Origin: Sphingomonas sp. CBMAI 2297
Lineage (GTDB): Bacteria; Pseudomonadota; Alphaproteobacteria; Sphingomonadales; Sphingomonadaceae
Assembly: GCF_029870595.1 (NCBI RefSeq)
Contig: NZ_JAPDIR010000023.1
Span: 1-64,000, forward strand
Reading direction: 5' to 3'
DNA: 64,000 nucleotides
Shown here one piece after another: positions 1-7,064 of this stretch (position 1 is the stretch's first letter; the number at the start of each line of letters is the position of its first letter). The notes beneath the pieces were generated by a model, which saw only the letters and a program-made list of their open reading frames with translations, was not told the origin of the DNA and ran no database searches. The translations under genes were made by a program, and so were the position numbers.

Positions 1-1
1 C

Positions 2-520
2 CCCTATGCCCCCGCCGCGAGCGCCCGCCAGCAGGCCACCACCTATCAGCGCGAGGAACTGGTCGGCGCCGCCGAAGGCGTGTTCGGCAAGGGCGCATCG
101 GGCCTGGGCAAGCTGATCGAGGACATCCTGAAGGACCAGGGCGAGCCCAACGCCTATATCGCCGGCAGCGAGGCCGCGGGCGCGGTCGGCGTGGGCCTGC
201 GCTATGGATCGGGCATGATGTTCCACAAGGTCGAGGGCCAGCGAAAGGTCTATTGGACCGGCCCGTCGATCGGCTTCGACCTGGGCGGCGACGCCAACAA
301 GGTGTTCGTCCTCGTCTACAATCTCTATGACAGCCAGGAGCTCTACAAGCGCTTCCCGCAGGGCGAAGGCCGCGCCTATTTCGTCGGCGGCCTCTCCGCC
401 TCCTATCTGCGGCGCGGCGACGTCGTGCTGATCCCCGTCCGCCTGGGCGTGGGCTGGCGGCTGGGCGTGAACGCCGGCTATATGAAGTTCAGCGAGAAGA
501 AGCGCTGGCTGCCCTTCTAG
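2..520 (+). CDS. DUF1134 (EipA-like) envelope protein, 5' truncated by window edge
   Basis: The frame is open from base 2 and the true start lies upstream of the window. The visible 172 residues form the DUF1134 domain: a helical lead-in (QREELVGAAEGVFGKG) followed by a glycine-rich, beta-rich core ending KFSEKKRWLPF. DUF1134 proteins are periplasmic and small; the Brucella member EipA is needed for envelope integrity, so a similar periplasmic role is inferred. The signal peptide must lie outside the window. A GTG at 80 lies inside the conserved domain, so it is not the natural start. The gene ends cleanly 140 bases before an intrinsic terminator. Confidence 0.8.
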   Translation, partial: PYAPAASARQQATTYQREELVGAAEGVFGKGASGLGKLIEDILKDQGEPNAYIAGSEAAGAVGVGLRYGSGMMFHKVEGQRKVYWTGPSIGFDLGGDANKVFVLVYNLYDSQELYKRFPQGEGRAYFVGGLSASYLRRGDVVLIPVRLGVGWRLGVNAGYMKFSEKKRWLPF

Positions 521-662
521 GGCACCGATCCCCGACAGCATCGGCATTCGCGCGCGCCGGGACCGCGATGCCGCATATTTGTCAACGAACCATATAGGTA
601 CTTTACGCTTGACATCGTAACGCTGATATGGCACAAGAAGGCACGCTGAAGAATTGCGAGTC

Positions 663-696
663 GGGCCGGGGCGGCAACGCCTTCCGGCCCTTTTTT
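663..696 (+). terminator. Rho-independent terminator with GCAA tetraloop
   Basis: Outer stem GGGCCGG (663-669) pairs with CCGGCCC (684-690). An inner GGCG/CGCC stem closes a GCAA loop, with a two-base TT bulge, and six Ts follow at 691-696. It lies 140 bases past the EipA-like gene, so it may end that transcript or a short untranslated RNA made from 560-690. No convincing promoter pair was found in between. Confidence 0.85.
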
Positions 697-861
697 CATA
701 GGCGATCACATCGACTGCAACCGCCTGCCGGCGCGCCGCGCGGACGGGGCGAGAGCCCCGCGTCCCGCACATGCCACCAGGTGGCGGCGGAGCGGCGACG
801 GCATCGCGGCAGGCGCCGCCGGCAGTCGATGCGATCCCCTTTTCATTTCGGGAGAGGCGTT

Positions 862-1311
862 GTGGAACAGGCTGACCGGAGCTGGACGCGCTGGACCAAG
901 AAGAAGCGCGCGGCCTTTCTCGACGAGCTGGCGGGCACCTGCAATGTGCGCCAGGCGGCGGCGGCGGCACGAGTGACGCCGCAGAGCGTCTACCGGCTGC
1001 GGCGCAAGGACCCCGGCTTCGTGGAGGAATGGCACGAGGCGCTGCTCGCCGGATACGAGATGCTGGAGACCGAGCTGCTCGGGCACCTGCTCTCGGGCAA
1101 TCCGGGAAAGACGATCACGCGGCTGGACGGCGGGCAGATCGACATGCGGATGCTGATTCAGCTGCTCGAGGCGCATCGCCGGAGCCTGCAGGGCAAATGG
1201 CGCGGCGGACCGCCGCTGCGCCGGGCGGACCCGGAGGACACCAACAAGGCGATCCTGAAGAAGCTGGAGGCGATCGACCGCGCCCGCGCCCTGGAGCGCG
1301 ACCATGATTGA
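862..1311 (+). CDS. Terminase small subunit-like DNA-binding protein (GTA/phage)
   Basis: A 149-residue protein with a helix-turn-helix near its N-terminus (NVRQAAAAARVTPQSVYRLR) and a helical C-terminal half. It would recognise or gate DNA for packaging by the large terminase encoded next, with which it overlaps by 8 bases (ATGATTGA). GTG at 862 is preferred because GGAGAG sits just upstream. The frame is open back to 628, but that extension would run through the terminator and has no conserved character. Small-terminase genes of alphaproteobacterial gene transfer agents occupy this position. Family assignment rests on the HTH and on context. Confidence 0.65.
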   Translation: MEQADRSWTRWTKKKRAAFLDELAGTCNVRQAAAAARVTPQSVYRLRRKDPGFVEEWHEALLAGYEMLETELLGHLLSGNPGKTITRLDGGQIDMRMLIQLLEAHRRSLQGKWRGGPPLRRADPEDTNKAILKKLEAIDRARALERDHD

Positions 1312-2614
1312 CGGCGAGGCGCTGTTCGAACGCGTGCTCGCGCTCGATCCCGCCAGGCGCGTGAGCCTGCTCCATGCGCTCAACGCGCCGCAGCGGCGCG
1401 AATATGCCGAGCGCTGGTGGCAATGGGCGCATGGCGGCCAGCGCGAGCCGCCCGGAAACTGGCGCGTCTGGATGATCCGGGCGGGCCGGGGCTTCGGCAA
1501 GACCCGCGCCGGCGCCGAATGGGTGAGCGCGCGGGCCCGGGCCAATCCGGACGCCCGGATCGCGCTGGTGGGCGCGACCGTGGACGAAGTGCGCCAGGTG
1601 ATGATCGAGGGGACGAGCGGATTGCTGGCGGTGGCGCGGCGGGACGAGGAACTGACATGGCACCGCAGCTCGGGCGAGCTCCTGTTCCCCGGCGGCGCGC
1701 GCGCGCACGTCTATTCCGCCGTCGCGCCGGAGGGGCTGCGCGGGCCGGAACATCATTTCGCCTGGTGCGACGAGCTGGCGAAATGGGGCCGGGGCGGCGA
1801 GGCGGCATGGGACAATATGATGCTGGGCCTGCGCCTGGGCGAGACGCCCCAGGCGCTGGTGACGACGACGCCCCGGCCGGTGAAGCTGATGCGCAAGGTA
1901 ATGGCGCTGCCCGGCTTCGTGCCGACCTTCGGGCAGACGCGGGGCAATCCCTGGCTGCCGCGCAGCTTCGTCGAGGCGATGATCGCCGATTATGGCGGCA
2001 CCCGGCTCGGCCGGCAGGAGCTGGACGGGGAGATGATCGACGACGTGCAGGGCGCGCTGTGGCCGCGCGCCGTGATCGAGCGGTGCCGGACGCGGGCGGT
2101 GCCCGAGCGGGCGCGCTGCGTAATCGGCGTCGATCCGCCGGCGGGCATCGGGGGCGATGCCTGCGGAATCGTGGCGGTGGCGCTGGGCCGCGACGGCAGG
2201 GCCTATGTGATCGAGGACGCCAGCGTCTCGGGCGCCACGCCGGAGGGCTGGGCGCGCGCGGTGGCGGCCTGTGCCGGACGGCACGGCGCCGACCGGGTGG
2301 TGGCGGAGAAGAACCAGGGCGGCGCCATGGTGGAGAGCGTGCTGCGCGGCGCCGACAGCGGGCTGCCGGTGAAGCTGGTGCACGCCAGCCGGGGCAAGGC
2401 CGCGCGCGCCGAGCCGGTGAGCCTGCTCTACGAGGCGGGCAAGGTGCGCCACGCCGGTGCCTTTCCGGCACTGGAGGACGAATTGTGCGGGCTGGTGGCG
2501 GGCGGCGGCTATGAAGGCCCCGGCCGCTCGCCGGACCGGGCCGACGCGCTGGTATGGGCCGTGACCGAGCTGATGCTGAGCCGGCGCGGACGGGCGGCGA
2601 TCCGGATGCTCTAG
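1304..2614 (+). CDS. Terminase large subunit (GTA/phage DNA packaging ATPase-nuclease)
   Basis: A 436-residue packaging motor subunit. The N-terminal ATPase shows a Walker A loop (RAGRGFGKTRAG, about residues 63-74) and a Walker B-like segment (FAWCDELAKW). The C-terminal RNase H-like nuclease begins at CVIGVDPPAG, with a second acidic cluster near the end (RSPDRADALVWAV). It powers DNA entry into a prohead and cuts the concatemer. Length and layout match GTA-type terminases. The frame is intact, but the head and tail genes that should follow are missing (see the portal/DUF2793 scar), so it probably has no particle to serve. Confidence 0.9.
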   Translation: MIDGEALFERVLALDPARRVSLLHALNAPQRREYAERWWQWAHGGQREPPGNWRVWMIRAGRGFGKTRAGAEWVSARARANPDARIALVGATVDEVRQVMIEGTSGLLAVARRDEELTWHRSSGELLFPGGARAHVYSAVAPEGLRGPEHHFAWCDELAKWGRGGEAAWDNMMLGLRLGETPQALVTTTPRPVKLMRKVMALPGFVPTFGQTRGNPWLPRSFVEAMIADYGGTRLGRQELDGEMIDDVQGALWPRAVIERCRTRAVPERARCVIGVDPPAGIGGDACGIVAVALGRDGRAYVIEDASVSGATPEGWARAVAACAGRHGADRVVAEKNQGGAMVESVLRGADSGLPVKLVHASRGKAARAEPVSLLYEAGKVRHAGAFPALEDELCGLVAGGGYEGPGRSPDRADALVWAVTELMLSRRGRAAIRML

Positions 2615-2653
2615 GTTGAGAACCCAGACAAGTATTTGATTTTCTGCCGTTAC

Positions 2654-2723
2654 CCCGGCCTTGAGCCGGGATCCCGCTGCTTCTTGCGCTGACGAGATAG
2701 CGGGACCCCGGCTCAAGGCCGGG
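2654..2723. repeat. Long inverted repeat
   Basis: Left arm 2654-2678 and right arm 2699-2723 pair almost perfectly: CCGGCCTTGAGCCGG and ATCCCGCT are mirrored by AGCGGGA and CCGGCTCAAGGCCGG around a 20-base loop. GGATGACG follows the right arm and recurs in the repeats at 2863, 3341 and 3473. It starts 40 bases after the terminase stop, so it may also act as a transcript end. Confidence 0.8.
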
Positions 2724-2862
2724 ATGACGAAGGAGGATATGAGTCCCCAACCTGGAAAAATACCATCATCCGGTGGATTGCGGGCCATCGACTGCCCGAT
2801 CTCCATCGTCACCCTGAACTCGTTCGGCGCTTACCCACCTGCGACAAGGGGTGCCCAATAAC

Positions 2863-2890
2863 CGTCATCCCCGCCAAGACGGGGATGACG
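2863..2890. repeat. Palindromic repeat, CGTCATCCCCG type
   Basis: CGTCATCCCCG (2863-2873) and CGGGGATGACG (2880-2890) flank a 6-base loop. The lead-in CCCAATAACCG is nearly the same as that of the copy at 3473, marking both as members of one dispersed intergenic palindrome family. Confidence 0.8.
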
Positions 2891-2995
2891 GAGAGGTACT
2901 TGTTCCAGCGGGACACGTGCCAAACGAGTTCAGCAGGACGGGTGAGGCCCACGCCTTTCACCGAACACGGACAACGAGACAACGGGAGAACCGAA

Positions 2996-3307
2996 ATGAC
3001 GGGACCGATCCGGGCCCGGCAGGCCATGGCGCTTGCCGGGATGCTGGCGCTGTGCGGATGCATGGCGGGCGGCGCCGCGCTGCGCGGCGCGGGAAGCGCC
3101 GTGCTGGTGGCGCGCTTCGATGCGGACAGGGACGGCGGGCTCGACCGCACGGAGCTGGCCGCGATGATCGCGGCGGCGGTGCGGGGCCAGGGCATCGAGC
3201 GCGATGCGCTGCGCGCCGGGCTGGCCGCCGGCTATTGGACGCGCGACTGCGACCGCGATGGCCGGTTGACCGCGGCGGAGATGGCGGCGAGCGATCCCTG
3301 CGGGTGA
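2996..3307 (+). CDS. Small EF-hand lipoprotein
   Basis: A 103-residue protein with a lipoprotein-like signal (hydrophobic MALAGMLALCGC, probable lipidated Cys) and two canonical EF-hand loops: DADRDGGLDRTE and DCDRDGRLTAAE, each D-x-D-x-D-G with Glu at position 12. It probably binds calcium at the cell envelope. ATG 2996 has GGGAGA about 8 bases upstream. The gene lies between palindromic repeats inside the remnant GTA locus, where it is not a standard GTA component, so it probably arrived by rearrangement. No partner gene is adjacent. Confidence 0.75.
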   Translation: MTGPIRARQAMALAGMLALCGCMAGGAALRGAGSAVLVARFDADRDGGLDRTELAAMIAAAVRGQGIERDALRAGLAAGYWTRDCDRDGRLTAAEMAASDPCG

Positions 3308-3340
3308 TGCCCGGGTTGCGCAGCATTGCTTTGCCGCCAC

Positions 3341-3363
3341 CCCGGCTTCGAGCCGGGATGACG
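3341..3363. repeat. Short palindromic repeat
   Basis: CCCGGCT/AGCCGGG around TCG, followed by ATGACGG. It matches the core and tail of the inverted repeat at 2654-2723 and lies 33 bases past the EF-hand gene. Confidence 0.7.
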
Positions 3364-3472
3364 GTGAAGCCAGCTACGCGTCCCAGGCCATATCGGCACT
3401 CGATATCCCCTCCCTGCAAGGGCGGGGGGTAGAGGGGCGCCTATCCCCTAAAGACAAGGCTTTCCCAATAGC

Positions 3473-3500
3473 CGTCATCCCCGCCTGCGCGGGGATGACG
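3473..3500. repeat. Palindromic repeat, CGTCATCCCCGC type
   Basis: Twelve-base arms CGTCATCCCCGC (3473-3484) and GCGGGGATGACG (3489-3500) around CTGC. It is a sister copy of 2863-2890 with the same upstream CCCAATA context. Confidence 0.8.
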
Positions 3501-3661
3501 GAAGCAGGCGTGCTTGTCTCAAAGGGGAGAAGCGCCGCGTGGAAGAGAGGTGCCCACCCGGCTGTCGATACAGCCCGGTCCCTCTCCGTCGAGGACCAGC
3601 CCCGGTCTCCACCGGGGAAAATGCGCGGCGGGCGGACCGTCCGGGTTTCAGGAGACGATGC

Positions 3662-3750
3662 ATGAAAATGGTTCGGGGCATGAAAATGGTTCGGGGCATG
3701 AAAATGGTTCGGGCCCCGAAATGGTTCGGGGCATGAGATGGTTCGGGCGA
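3662..3750 (+). repeat. Five tandem 17-18 bp units at the portal gene start
   Basis: Units of ATGAAAATGGTTCGGGGC begin at 3662, 3680 and 3698. A 17-base variant starts at 3716, and the last unit (ATGAGATGGTTCGGGCGA) at 3733 is the real start of the portal gene. The gene's own start codon region has therefore been duplicated upstream. The 17-base unit breaks the frame, so upstream ATGs in units 1-3 read out of frame with the portal. Confidence 0.85.
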
Positions 3751-4047
3751 AAGTCCGTGCGCGAAGGCGCGCGGCCGGCGCTGTCGCGCGCGGGAACCCA
3801 GATGGGGGCGCTGGGCGAATGGCCGCGCAGCTACGAAGCGCAGGTGCGCGACGCCTATTGCCACAATCCGGTGGCGCAGCGGGCCGTGAAGCTGGTCGCC
3901 GAAGGCGCCGGCAGCGCCGGGCTGACCGCGAGCGACCCCGCGCTGCTCGCGCTCGTCACCGCGCGCTCGGGCGGCCAGCCGCTGATCGAGACGCTGGCCG
4001 CGCACCTGCTGCTGCACGGCAAGCGCTTGCGCGGCTCGACCTGCTGA
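3733..4047 (+). pseudogene. Portal protein N-terminal fragment (GTA/HK97 type)
   Basis: From ATG 3733 the frame reads MRWFGRKSVREGA, then GEWPRSYEAQVRDAY, NPVAQRAVKLVAEG and HLLLHGK, the N-terminal pattern of GTA portal proteins. Homology stops after HLLLHG, where a full portal of roughly 400 residues would continue. About ten more codons, in the wrong frame for the downstream fragment, lead to TGA at 4045. The portal is thus cut to about its first quarter, with the break near 4020-4030. It cannot form a portal ring. The five-unit repeat sits directly over its start codon. Confidence 0.8.
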
Positions 4048-4451
4048 CCCAGGCCGCCGCCGAGGCGCTCGGCGCGGATACGCCGCCCGCCGACCCGCTG
4101 CCCGGCCAGTGCTGGATCATCGGCGATGCGCCCGAGGGCGCGTGGCGGGGCCATGCCCGCGAGATCGCCGGCTGGACCGAGGGCGGCTGGCGCTTCGCGG
4201 CCCCGGTGGAAGGCATGCGCCTGTGGCTGAGCCGCAGCGCGGGGCACGCATGCTTCGCCGGGGGCGGCTGGCACGGGGGCGAGGTCCATGGCCGGCTGAT
4301 CGTCGCCGGGAAACAGGTCGTCGGCGCCCGCGCCGCCGCGATCCCGGAACCAGAAGGCGGGACGGTGGTTGATGCCGCAGCGCGGGCCGCAATCTCCGCG
4401 GTACTGGTTGCGTTGCGCGCCCATGGTCTGATCGAAGACGGCGGACTGTGA
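4030..4451 (+). pseudogene. DUF2793 protein C-terminal fragment
   Basis: Read in the frame ending at 4451: LDLLTQAAAEALGADTPPAD, PGQCWIIGDAPEGAW, GWTEGGWRFAAPVEGMRLWL and AAISAVLVALRAHGLIEDGGL. This is the DUF2793 pattern seen at the distal end of sphingomonad GTA-like loci. The first 20 or so residues are missing and replaced by the portal fragment in another frame. With the portal fragment it marks a deletion that removed the rest of the portal, the capsid and the tail genes. No start codon with a ribosome site serves this piece. Confidence 0.75.
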
Positions 4452-4553
4452 CGTTCATGCAACAGTACCCGGATTTGTGCGCTTGCGCAGAAACTTTCGT
4501 TTCGGTACTGAGTTTTTCGCTGTCCGTAGTGACAATCATGAAAGGGGATTAAG

Positions 4554-5687
4554 ATGCGGAAGCTTGCCGTTACTCTGGCACTCGCGACGACCGCGCTCAG
4601 CACGCCCGCCCTCGCCCGCGACGATGCGTGGTATGTGGGTGTCGAAGGCGGCGCGATGCTCGTCGAGGACATCAAGTTCGACGTCGGCACGGCCAAGCAG
4701 GCCGCGACCGTGCACCACAAGGCCGGCTGGGATGCCGACGCCGTGGTCGGTTATGACTTCGGTCCGTTCCGCGCGGAAGCCGAGGTCGGCTATCGCCAGG
4801 CTTCGGTCAACCGGCTCAACAGCACGGTCACCATGCCCGCCCGCAATTCGGCCGGCACCGCGTATAACGCGTTCCCGGGCAGCTATGGCTATGCCGGCGG
4901 CCGTTCCTCGGCGCTGAGCTTCATGGTCAATGGCCTGCTCGACTTCGGCGAAGACACCGGCGTGCAGGGCTTTGTCGGCGGCGGCGTGGGTGTCGCGCGC
5001 GTCAAGAACAAGGTCGGCCTGAACACCTATCAGGACTCGATCGACGATTCGGACACGGTCTTCGCCTGGCAGGCGATCGCGGGCATCCGCGCGCCGCTGA
5101 CCGACTCGATCGACATCTCGCTGAAGTATCGCTTCTTCAACGCCGACAATGTGAAGATCACCGACGTTTCGGGTCGCGTGTGGGACGGCCGTTTCCGTTC
5201 GCACTCGATCCTGGGCGGCCTGATCTTCAACTTCGGCGCCCCGGCCCCGGCCCCGACGCCGGTTCCGACGCCGGAGCCCACTCCGACGCCGACCTGGACG
5301 CCGACTCCGGAGCCGACCCCGACGCCGACCGTCGTCTGCACCCCGGGACCGTACATCGTGTTCTTCGACTGGGATAAGTCGGACATCACGCCGGAAGCCG
5401 CGAGCATCCTCGACAACGCCATCAGCAACTATCAGAACTGCGGCAACGCGCAGGTGATGCTGGCTGGCCACGCCGACCGCTCGGGCTCGGCCAGCTACAA
5501 TGTCGGCCTCTCGCAGCGTCGTGCAGACTCGGTGAAGGCCTATATGACCGCCCGTGGCATCGCCGCCGGTGTGATCTCGACCGAAGCCTTCGGCGAGAGC
5601 AAGCCGCGCGTCGAGACCGCCGATGGCGTTCGCGAGCTGCAGAACCGTCGCGTGGAAGTCACCTACGGTCCGGGTTCGGGCAACTAA
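4554..5687 (+). CDS. OmpA-family outer membrane protein
   Basis: A 377-residue outer-membrane protein. Residues 1-20 are a signal peptide (cleavage after STPALA). About 22-225 form an OmpA-like eight-strand barrel ending LIFNFGA. A Pro-Thr-rich linker follows (about 226-260), then an OmpA C-terminal peptidoglycan-binding domain with GHADRSGSASYNVGLSQRRADSV. It should tie the outer membrane to the cell wall. AAGGGGA precedes ATG 4554 and a strong terminator follows, so it is monocistronic. Its DNA looks native, in contrast to the decayed GTA remnant just upstream. Confidence 0.93.
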   Translation: MRKLAVTLALATTALSTPALARDDAWYVGVEGGAMLVEDIKFDVGTAKQAATVHHKAGWDADAVVGYDFGPFRAEAEVGYRQASVNRLNSTVTMPARNSAGTAYNAFPGSYGYAGGRSSALSFMVNGLLDFGEDTGVQGFVGGGVGVARVKNKVGLNTYQDSIDDSDTVFAWQAIAGIRAPLTDSIDISLKYRFFNADNVKITDVSGRVWDGRFRSHSILGGLIFNFGAPAPAPTPVPTPEPTPTPTWTPTPEPTPTPTVVCTPGPYIVFFDWDKSDITPEAASILDNAISNYQNCGNAQVMLAGHADRSGSASYNVGLSQRRADSVKAYMTARGIAAGVISTEAFGESKPRVETADGVRELQNRRVEVTYGPGSGN

Positions 5688-5716
5688 GCCAGACCCGTCC
5701 GCAAGGACTGAGAATT

Positions 5717-5747
5717 GGGGAGGCTGGGAAACCGGCCTCCCTTTTTC
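5717..5747 (+). terminator. Rho-independent terminator of the OmpA-like gene
   Basis: GGGAGGC (5718-5724) pairs with GCCTCCC (5735-5741) around a 10-base loop, followed by TTTTTCTTT. It starts 30 bases after the stop codon. Confidence 0.9.
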
Positions 5748-5749
5748 TT

Positions 5750-6265
5750 TGCGTCATCGCCGGGGCGCGAGCGGGGCCGAGACGATGAGACGATAATGCC
5801 CATGGCGCTGCCCGCGCCGAGAGGTCCTTGTCGCGCCGCGCCCGATCGAATTGGTCCCTGCCAGGCGTAATCGCGCGCCGGCACCGCGCGGCCGCGAGGC
5901 ATTCCTTTCCCTTCATGCTCCACGACATCGGCGATCGCGGGCGGCCCGATGCCGCCTCCGGGTCGTCGACCTGCATAATGTGGCGGCATGCCCGGATCCG
6001 GCCGATTGCCGTCGCGCGACCGGGAGATCACGCCAGGCCCGCCCCTACTGGCGCGCCGCCACCATGGGGGCAGCACGGCACGCCGGCCCCCCGCATGACG
6101 CACAGACACGCCCGTTGCCGGGCGGCCATCTCCCCGGGACCTGGGGCTGCCGATGGCGCCCATCGACGCCGCCGTTTCGGTTCCATCGGCTCCATGGTCA
6201 GGGCGGATACCCGCGCGGGATGGAGCGATATTCGTCCCGGCGGGCAAGCGCCGAATCGAAGCGCT
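5750..6265. other. Intergenic stretch with no recognisable gene
   Basis: About 515 bases between the OmpA terminator and the ygfZ stop. Long open frames exist on both strands, but they are rich in Arg, Gly and Pro, lack ribosome sites and show no family motif, as expected of GC-rich non-coding DNA. No tRNA, transposase fragment or strong hairpin was seen. Confidence 0.6.
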
Positions 6266-7018
6266 TCAGCCCTCGGCCGGCACTTCGGCCAGCGCTTCCG
6301 CCAGCCATTCCGGCACCAGCGCATCGCCCAGCGCGTCCACGCGGCGCAGCTCCACCATCAGGCCCAGCTCAGGATAAGCCGCCCGGGTGCGATCGCCGGG
6401 CTCGCCAATGGGCGCGACGACCAGCCGGCGGTTGACCTTGGCGCGATAGTGCATCCGCGCCGTATTCTCCTGGCCGACATAGCAGCCCTTGGCGAAGCTG
6501 ACGCCGTTCAGTTCGGCGGTGTTGCATTCCAGCCACAGTGTCTTGTCCTGGCCGAGCTCGGCCGCGCCTTCGGTCACGCCCAGCTGCAGGCGATGCGCCT
6601 GCCAGCCCGTGGCGGCCGCGCCTTCGGCGCTACCGAGCCAGCGATGGCCCAGCGCCGGCAGCCGAGGATCGGGGCCGCCGCGCCCCGGCAGGGGCGACCA
6701 GTGCACGCCTCCTTCGGCCGACTCGATCGCGATGGGGCGGCGCAATCGATACAGGGTCAGCCTGCGCATCAGCGCCTCGCGCTGGGCCGACTCGCAATCG
6801 ATAAGGATCGCCTCCCCCTCCGCCCAGAGGATGAAATCGAACAATGCCTTGCCCTGCGGCGTGAGGAGCCCGGCCCATTGCGGCGCATCGGGAGCCACGG
6901 CCGCCAGATCCTGTGTCACCAGGCCCTGGAGGAAACCGCGGACATCCTCGCCCGAAATGCGGATCAGGGCGCGATCGGTCAGCCAGGTGCCGGAATCGCC
7001 AATGCTGGTATCGGTCAT
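6266..7018 (-). CDS. ygfZ: YgfZ/GcvT-domain folate-binding protein (Fe-S cluster factor)
   Basis: A 250-residue protein with the YgfZ signature KGCYVGQE (about residues 185-192) and a GcvT-like N-terminus (IRISGEDVRGFLQGLVTQDL). YgfZ family members bind folate and help maintain certain iron-sulfur enzymes in the cytoplasm. ATG at 7018 is chosen because homology begins at once; the frame is open further upstream but overlaps the divergent pyrC. The two genes start 46 bases apart, so they share a short divergent promoter region. Confidence 0.9.
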   Translation of the reverse strand: MTDTSIGDSGTWLTDRALIRISGEDVRGFLQGLVTQDLAAVAPDAPQWAGLLTPQGKALFDFILWAEGEAILIDCESAQREALMRRLTLYRLRRPIAIESAEGGVHWSPLPGRGGPDPRLPALGHRWLGSAEGAAATGWQAHRLQLGVTEGAAELGQDKTLWLECNTAELNGVSFAKGCYVGQENTARMHYRAKVNRRLVVAPIGEPGDRTRAAYPELGLMVELRRVDALGDALVPEWLAEALAEVPAEG

Positions 7019-7064
7019 GCCGAACAGGTAGGGGGTAGCCGGGGGCGACGGAAGAGGCGCGGAT

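Noticed and set aside
609-614. TTGACA as a -35 element
   Set aside because: No -10-like sequence lies 16-18 bases downstream, so a promoter is not supported.
628-861. N-terminal extension of the small terminase gene from ATG 628
   Set aside because: It would translate straight through the terminator and has no conserved sequence; GTG 862 has a ribosome site. The MAQEGTLK start recalls a cold-shock protein but the similarity ends at once.
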